Source: Alphaproteobacteria bacterium | Lineage (GTDB): Bacteria > Pseudomonadota > Alphaproteobacteria > Sphingomonadales > Sphingomonadaceae | DNA: 9,794 nucleotides | Direction of reading: 5' to 3' | Assembly: GCA_018830415.1 (NCBI GenBank) | Contig: JAHJSJ010000103.1 | Location: 1 to 9,794, forward strand | Shown here: positions 7,097-9,794 of the stretch, piece by piece | Position numbering within the stretch: the first letter of the stretch is position 1 | Layout of the letters: each line of letters opens with the position of its first letter | Program-made: the position numbers and the translations under genes | The notes under the pieces: model-generated | Database searches by the model: none | Seen by the model: only the letters and a program-made list of their open reading frames with translations | Told to the model about the DNA's origin: nothing

Positions 7097-7576
7097 GGGC
7101 GCTTTCCAGCGGAACAAATTTATATGCCATCCGCCCGGGATCATCCGTGAGCGGTCTATAATGCCGTCTGCTCCACTCGCCCGAGCAGCATCGGCATTGC
7201 GCCAGGAAGGAGGTTCTTTGCCAGCTTCGAGTGCGGCTCGCCACGAAGTATTCGACAGCTCGCGATCAACGCCTAAGGCTCGACAGGCTTGCTCGTCATG
7301 CTGATCAAGAACGTGGGCGACGCCAACCATCAAAGGGATAACAGCACGCGGTTGACCGTCTTCACGAATGTAGCCGGAAACCGCAATCATGGCCCACTCA
7401 AGCTTTGGGCTCATGTATAGGGTTGTTTGTCCCGGTCGATGGTATCGGCCCGCGCTTTGAGGCAGAGGCGGAGCAAGGACATCCTTCTCCCTATCAACGA
7501 GAACCGAGCGAAAGAAAGGTCCGCTGACCTGCCGGAACCTCGGCATATGTCGGCTAGATTCTGTGCAGTCATTCAT
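7094..7576 (-). CDS. RES domain protein (toxin-like NAD+ phosphorylase family)
   Basis: RES-domain proteins include toxins of Xre-RES toxin-antitoxin pairs that deplete NAD+ by phosphorolysis. This 160-residue protein covers the single-domain length. Recognisable RES blocks: FFRS (21-24), AGRYHRPGQTTLYMS (42-56, equivalent to the usual GGRWN..G...Y.S, with Arg44 and Tyr54), a middle PLMVGVAHVLD stretch (81-91), and the C-terminal PPSWRNADAARASGADGII (122-140) with DRSR and GGWHINLFRW (Ser143, Asn152). By eye, the Glu usually found in the helix after Y.S falls at Ala65 here, so activity is uncertain. The ATG at 7576 overlaps the stop of a preceding 70-codon frame (ATGA); ATG at residue 11 is an alternative, and neither has a good ribosome-binding site. 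The gene sits in a lower-GC islet with no recognisable Xre/ParS antitoxin. The last residues (KAP, stop) touch a palindromic repeat, so the C-terminus may be altered. Confidence 0.75.
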   Translation of the reverse strand: MNDCTESSRHMPRFRQVSGPFFRSVLVDREKDVLAPPLPQSAGRYHRPGQTTLYMSPKLEWAMIAVSGYIREDGQPRAVIPLMVGVAHVLDQHDEQACRALGVDRELSNTSWRAALEAGKEPPSWRNADAARASGADGIIDRSRMIPGGWHINLFRWKAP

Positions 7577-7821
7577 TTGAAAAGGCTGGCACGCGAGACC
7601 TGCATCAGCTTATCCAATTCGCCGTCGCATCCCCAGCAACGGCTTTTGGCGGCGCATAATGTAAAACTGCCACTCCGTAGCGCGGAATGAGACCTTGCCC
7701 GGTTGCAAGCAAGGTTTCCGATACCTCTGCAGATATTCCAGCCATTAACCCCGCAACGATGGTGACAGGCGTTCGAAACGTCCATCCTTTATGATATCAG
7801 TTACCAAGGCAGCAACACGAT
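7577..7821 (-). other. Low-GC gap upstream of the RES gene; possible gene remnant
   Basis: This 245-base stretch is where an antitoxin gene would be expected. On the minus strand a 70-codon frame runs from ATG at 7785 to a TGA at 7573-7575 that overlaps the RES ATG. Its composition (many Cys, Arg and Ser) is not convincing protein, and only its end, ELDKLMQVSRASLFK, is vaguely helix-turn-helix-like. Other minus frames hold equally protein-like short pieces (for example MAGISAEVSETLLATG in the next frame), which could reflect a frameshifted remnant or chance. No Xre or DUF2384/ParS motif is visible in any frame. The GC content is about 48-58% by line. Confidence 0.25.
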
Positions 7822-9006
7822 TCAGAAATCGAGCGCCATAGCCGGATCGCCCGCTTGCGCTGCGGGAGAGCCGGGCGGACGACGGATCAGCCAGTCGGCC
7901 CGCGCCAGCGCCCCCTGCGCGCCGCTATCCTGATTGGTGATCGGTTCCAGCCCCGCCTCGCCCCAGTGCGCGCGAAGGAAAGTCTCACGATCGCCGGTGG
8001 CGGTGATCCCGGCCGCCAGCGGAATTGTCCGCCAAGCCAAGGTTTCGCGCCAGCATTGCCCCTGCAACCCTGCCAGCAGCGGCACCAGAAACAGCCGCGC
8101 AGTAACCATTGCCGAGGTCGGATTGCCGGGCAGGCCCAGCACCCATTTACCCCTTGCCCGCCCCAGCCACACCGGCTTACCCGGCTTCAGGGCGACTTTG
8201 GAAAACAGCAGTTCCAGTCCGTGGGGCGCGAACATCGGCTTGGCGAAATCGCGCTCTCCCACCGAAGCGCCGCCAGTGACAATCACCACATCGGCCTGTT
8301 GCAACATCTCCCCGGCCAATCGTTCAAGCGCTGGCAGACTGTCCTGACCGATCATCCGGGCGACCACCCTGCCCCCGGCGCGTTCCGCCATCGCAGCCAC
8401 GCCGAAGGTCACACTTTCGGGAATGGCATCGGCCCGCAGATGCGCCATGCCCGGCGTTGCCAATTCATCGCCGGTGCCGATAATTGCCACGCTGGGCCGT
8501 GCGGCAACGGTGACGCTCGCCCGGTCGGCAGCCGCCGCGGCGATCATCGCGCGCGGGGTAAGGCGGGTGCCCGCTGGCAACAGGATATCGCCTTCGCAAA
8601 TGTCGCTTCCGGCCGCGCGCACGTGCCAGCCGGGGCCATAGCCATCGGCAAAGCACACGTCATCGCCTTCGCGGCTGGCGTATTCCTGCATGATACAGCG
8701 ATCGGTGCCCACTGGCATGGGCGCGCCGGTAAAGATGCGAACAGCCTCGCCCGGCCTGACAGGCTTGGCGAAGCTCGCCCCTGCGCGTGCCTCCCCGATG
8801 ACGCGCAGCACCGCGCCGGGGCGCGTGGCCGCATCCGTGACCGCATAACCATCCATCGCAGCCGTCGCGGTGCGCGGGTAGGTGCTGCGCGCGATCAGCG
8901 GCGCGGCGAGCACGCGGCCCGCGCCCTCGGCCAGCGGTATTTCCACGCTTGCGAGCGGGGCAACCGCACCTTCGAGCAGGGCCAGCGCTTCATCAAAGCT
9001 GATCAC
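7822..9006 (-). CDS. moeA: Molybdopterin molybdenumtransferase MoeA
   Basis: Inserts molybdate into adenylated molybdopterin in the last step of basic molybdenum cofactor synthesis. The 394-residue protein has MoeA blocks in order: MDGYA (51-55), FTGAPMPVGTD (92-102), VRAAGSDICEGD (129-140), IIGTGDEL (175-182), VTGGASVGERD (243-253), VALKPGKP (271-278) and GLPGNPTSAM (291-300), then the C-terminal beta domain. The start is GTG at 9006 (ISFDEALALLE follows), overlapping the moaB stop as GTGA; an ATG 15 codons upstream is in frame but lies inside moaB and does not fit the family. The four-base overlap implies translational coupling with moaB. It is the last gene of the leftward run; the low-GC islet begins right after it, with no obvious terminator. 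Confidence 0.96.
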   Translation of the reverse strand: MISFDEALALLEGAVAPLASVEIPLAEGAGRVLAAPLIARSTYPRTATAAMDGYAVTDAATRPGAVLRVIGEARAGASFAKPVRPGEAVRIFTGAPMPVGTDRCIMQEYASREGDDVCFADGYGPGWHVRAAGSDICEGDILLPAGTRLTPRAMIAAAAADRASVTVAARPSVAIIGTGDELATPGMAHLRADAIPESVTFGVAAMAERAGGRVVARMIGQDSLPALERLAGEMLQQADVVIVTGGASVGERDFAKPMFAPHGLELLFSKVALKPGKPVWLGRARGKWVLGLPGNPTSAMVTARLFLVPLLAGLQGQCWRETLAWRTIPLAAGITATGDRETFLRAHWGEAGLEPITNQDSGAQGALARADWLIRRPPGSPAAQAGDPAMALDF

Positions 9007-9365
9007 GCACACACATCCCGCAGGCGCGGCAGTGCCCCCGCAATCGAGCACGGCTTGTGGCGGCTATCGAATTCGAGTTCGAGCAATCCGTCCCACGCAT
9101 CGCGGCATGCCCCGGTCGATCCCGGCACGCAGAAGATAAAGGCATCACCCGCCTGTCCGGCAAAGGCGCGCGATTGCATGGTGGCGACGCCGACGCTGAT
9201 CAGGCTCTTGTTGTGGAAGGCGACGGAAAACCCGTCCATGTCGCGGCGCAGCAGCGGCTTGGCCGCTTCGGACGTGCTATCACGCGGGGAAAAACCGGTG
9301 CCGCCGGTGTTGAGCACCGCCATGCCGAGCGGGTAGCACATCGCCTCTGTGTCAATTCCAGCCAT
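9003..9365 (-). CDS. moaB: Shortened molybdenum cofactor protein MoaB
   Basis: MoaB/MogA-fold proteins bind molybdopterin and, where active, adenylate it before molybdate insertion by MoeA. This 120-residue protein retains the C-terminal part well: NTGGTGFSPRDSTSEA (19-34), ATMQSRAFAGQAG (62-74), FCVPGSTGACRDAWDG (78-93) and DSRHKPCS (99-106). Usual MoaB is about 170-180 residues. Here the N-terminus (MAGIDTEAMCYPLGMAVL) resembles the normal start up to the first beta strand and then jumps straight to TGGTG, so roughly 50 residues seem to be missing in frame. An in-frame TAA lies nine bases before the ATG, excluding a longer protein. A strong AGGAGG precedes the start at ten bases, and the stop overlaps the moeA start, so it is still translated. 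It may be inactive, or a reduced variant. Confidence 0.85.
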   Translation of the reverse strand: MAGIDTEAMCYPLGMAVLNTGGTGFSPRDSTSEAAKPLLRRDMDGFSVAFHNKSLISVGVATMQSRAFAGQAGDAFIFCVPGSTGACRDAWDGLLELEFDSRHKPCSIAGALPRLRDVCA

Positions 9366-9371
9366 CGGGAC

Positions 9372-9491
9372 TTAGCCTCCTATTGATGCAAGATGCGGGG
9401 TTGCTCCGCTATTACCATCATGCAGGCGATGCGGGGGAGCCTTGGTTGCAACAAGCCCGCGAATATGCGCAATCAACGGCTGCGGATTCAC
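9372..9491 (-). CDS. Possible 39-residue small ORF before moaB (uncertain)
   Basis: In the 152-base gap between pccA and moaB a frame runs from GTG at 9491 to TAA at 9372-9374, ending just past the moaB Shine-Dalgarno. It starts NPQPLIAHIRGLVATKAPP and ends HLASIGG. A G-rich stretch adjoins the GTG without proper spacing. It matches no family I recognise and the frame is open further upstream inside pccA, so it may be chance. If real, it would couple translation into moaB. The gap also holds a GC-rich imperfect hairpin (9431-9435 with 9456-9460, plus CTTG/CAAG inside). Confidence 0.15.
   Translation of the reverse strand: MNPQPLIAHIRGLVATKAPPHRLHDGNSGATPHLASIGG
9376..9381 (-). promoter_or_regulatory. 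Strong Shine-Dalgarno of moaB
   Basis: The minus strand reads AGGAGG here, ten bases before the ATG at 9365. A perfect site in a genome piece where other starts have weak ones shows that translation of the shortened moaB is set up properly and supports the ATG at 9365 as the true start. Confidence 0.7.
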
Positions 9492-9517
9492 CCGCCCCCG
9501 CCGGTAGGAAAGCCGCG

Positions 9518-9794
9518 CTACTCCAACTCCAGAATCACCGCGTCGACCGCCAGGCTTTCGCCTTCTGCCGCGTTGATCTTGGCGATCACGCCTTCTTTTT
9601 CGGCGCGCAGGATGTTTTCCATCTTCATCGCTTCGACCGTGGCGAGTGGCTGACCCGGTTGCACCGTTTCGCCTGCCGCCACGTGCAGCTTCACCAGCAT
9701 CCCCGGCATCGGGCAGATGAGGAAGCGCGACAGGTCAGGCGGCGCCTTTTCGATCATCAGCGATTCGTGCCGCGCCAGCCGCAGCGGCAGCACC
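9518..9794 (-). CDS. Acetyl/propionyl-CoA carboxylase alpha subunit, biotin carboxyl carrier end (partial)
   Basis: C-terminal 91 residues of a biotin-dependent acyl-CoA carboxylase alpha subunit; the 5' part lies beyond the right edge. The visible part is the biotinyl domain: LICPMPGMLVKLHVAAGETV near residues 25-44 and the biotin-attachment motif EAMKMEN with the target lysine near residue 57, ending AVDAVILELE. The preceding RLARHESLMIEKAPPDLSRF is typical of the linker in alphaproteobacterial propionyl-CoA carboxylase alpha subunits (PccA), which turn propionyl-CoA into methylmalonyl-CoA; related MccA/AccA-type subunits cannot be excluded from this fragment. The window begins inside the gene, so the leftmost visible GTG codon is internal and not a start. 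moaB follows after 152 bases on the same strand. Confidence 0.9.
   Translation of the reverse strand, partial: VLPLRLARHESLMIEKAPPDLSRFLICPMPGMLVKLHVAAGETVQPGQPLATVEAMKMENILRAEKEGVIAKINAAEGESLAVDAVILELE

Noticed and set aside
7427..7690. 87-codon plus-strand frame in the low-GC islet
   Set aside because: Half of it is antisense to the RES gene, it has no ribosome-binding site and no recognisable motif.
7855..9336. 493-codon plus-strand frame opposite moeA/moaB
   Set aside because: Antisense shadow; the minus strand encodes clear MoeA and MoaB.
9431..9460. GC-rich hairpin downstream of pccA as an intrinsic terminator
   Set aside because: The arms are interrupted by a five-base bulge and no T-run follows on the minus strand.

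Overview
The window looks like a piece of chromosome from an alphaproteobacterium, most likely Sphingomonadales and possibly Erythrobacteraceae. This is inferred from four things: high GC (about 65% over most of it), a 5-aminolevulinate synthase of the alphaproteobacterial (Shemin pathway) type, the gene order plsY-dprA-topA, and short palindromic repeats of kinds often seen in sphingomonad genomes. No tRNA, rRNA, CRISPR array, insertion sequence or phage gene is visible. Most of the window is housekeeping.

Layout. Positions 1-3903 (minus strand) carry a cluster transcribed leftward: plsY (membrane phospholipid synthesis), dprA (single-stranded DNA handling in transformation) and topA (DNA topoisomerase I, which runs off the left edge). 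Two copies of a GC-rich palindrome lie between plsY and dprA, and one of them supplies the likely dprA ribosome-binding site. Positions 3904-4019 are a divergent intergenic region holding an inverted pair of another dispersed repeat. Positions 4020-6983 (plus strand) carry murI (D-glutamate for peptidoglycan), hemA (first step of haem/tetrapyrrole synthesis, with a structured leader) and a nitroreductase-family flavoprotein with its own candidate promoter.

Positions 6984-7821 form a lower-GC islet (about 48-58% in the lines counted). It contains one recognisable gene, a RES-domain protein (toxin-like NAD+ phosphorylase family), with no recognisable antitoxin beside it. Its stop codon lies at the edge of a palindromic repeat.

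Positions 7822-9794 (minus strand) read leftward as the 3' end of a biotin-carrying acyl-CoA carboxylase alpha subunit (pccA-like), then moaB and moeA, which overlap by 4 bases and serve molybdenum cofactor synthesis. The MoaB protein is only 120 residues: it begins like a normal MoaB but appears to lack about 50 residues between its first beta strand and the TGGTG motif. It nevertheless has a strong Shine-Dalgarno sequence.

The observations most worth a second look are the shortened MoaB, the orphan RES gene in its low-GC islet, and the stem-loop in front of hemA. I found no clear multi-gene novel system.
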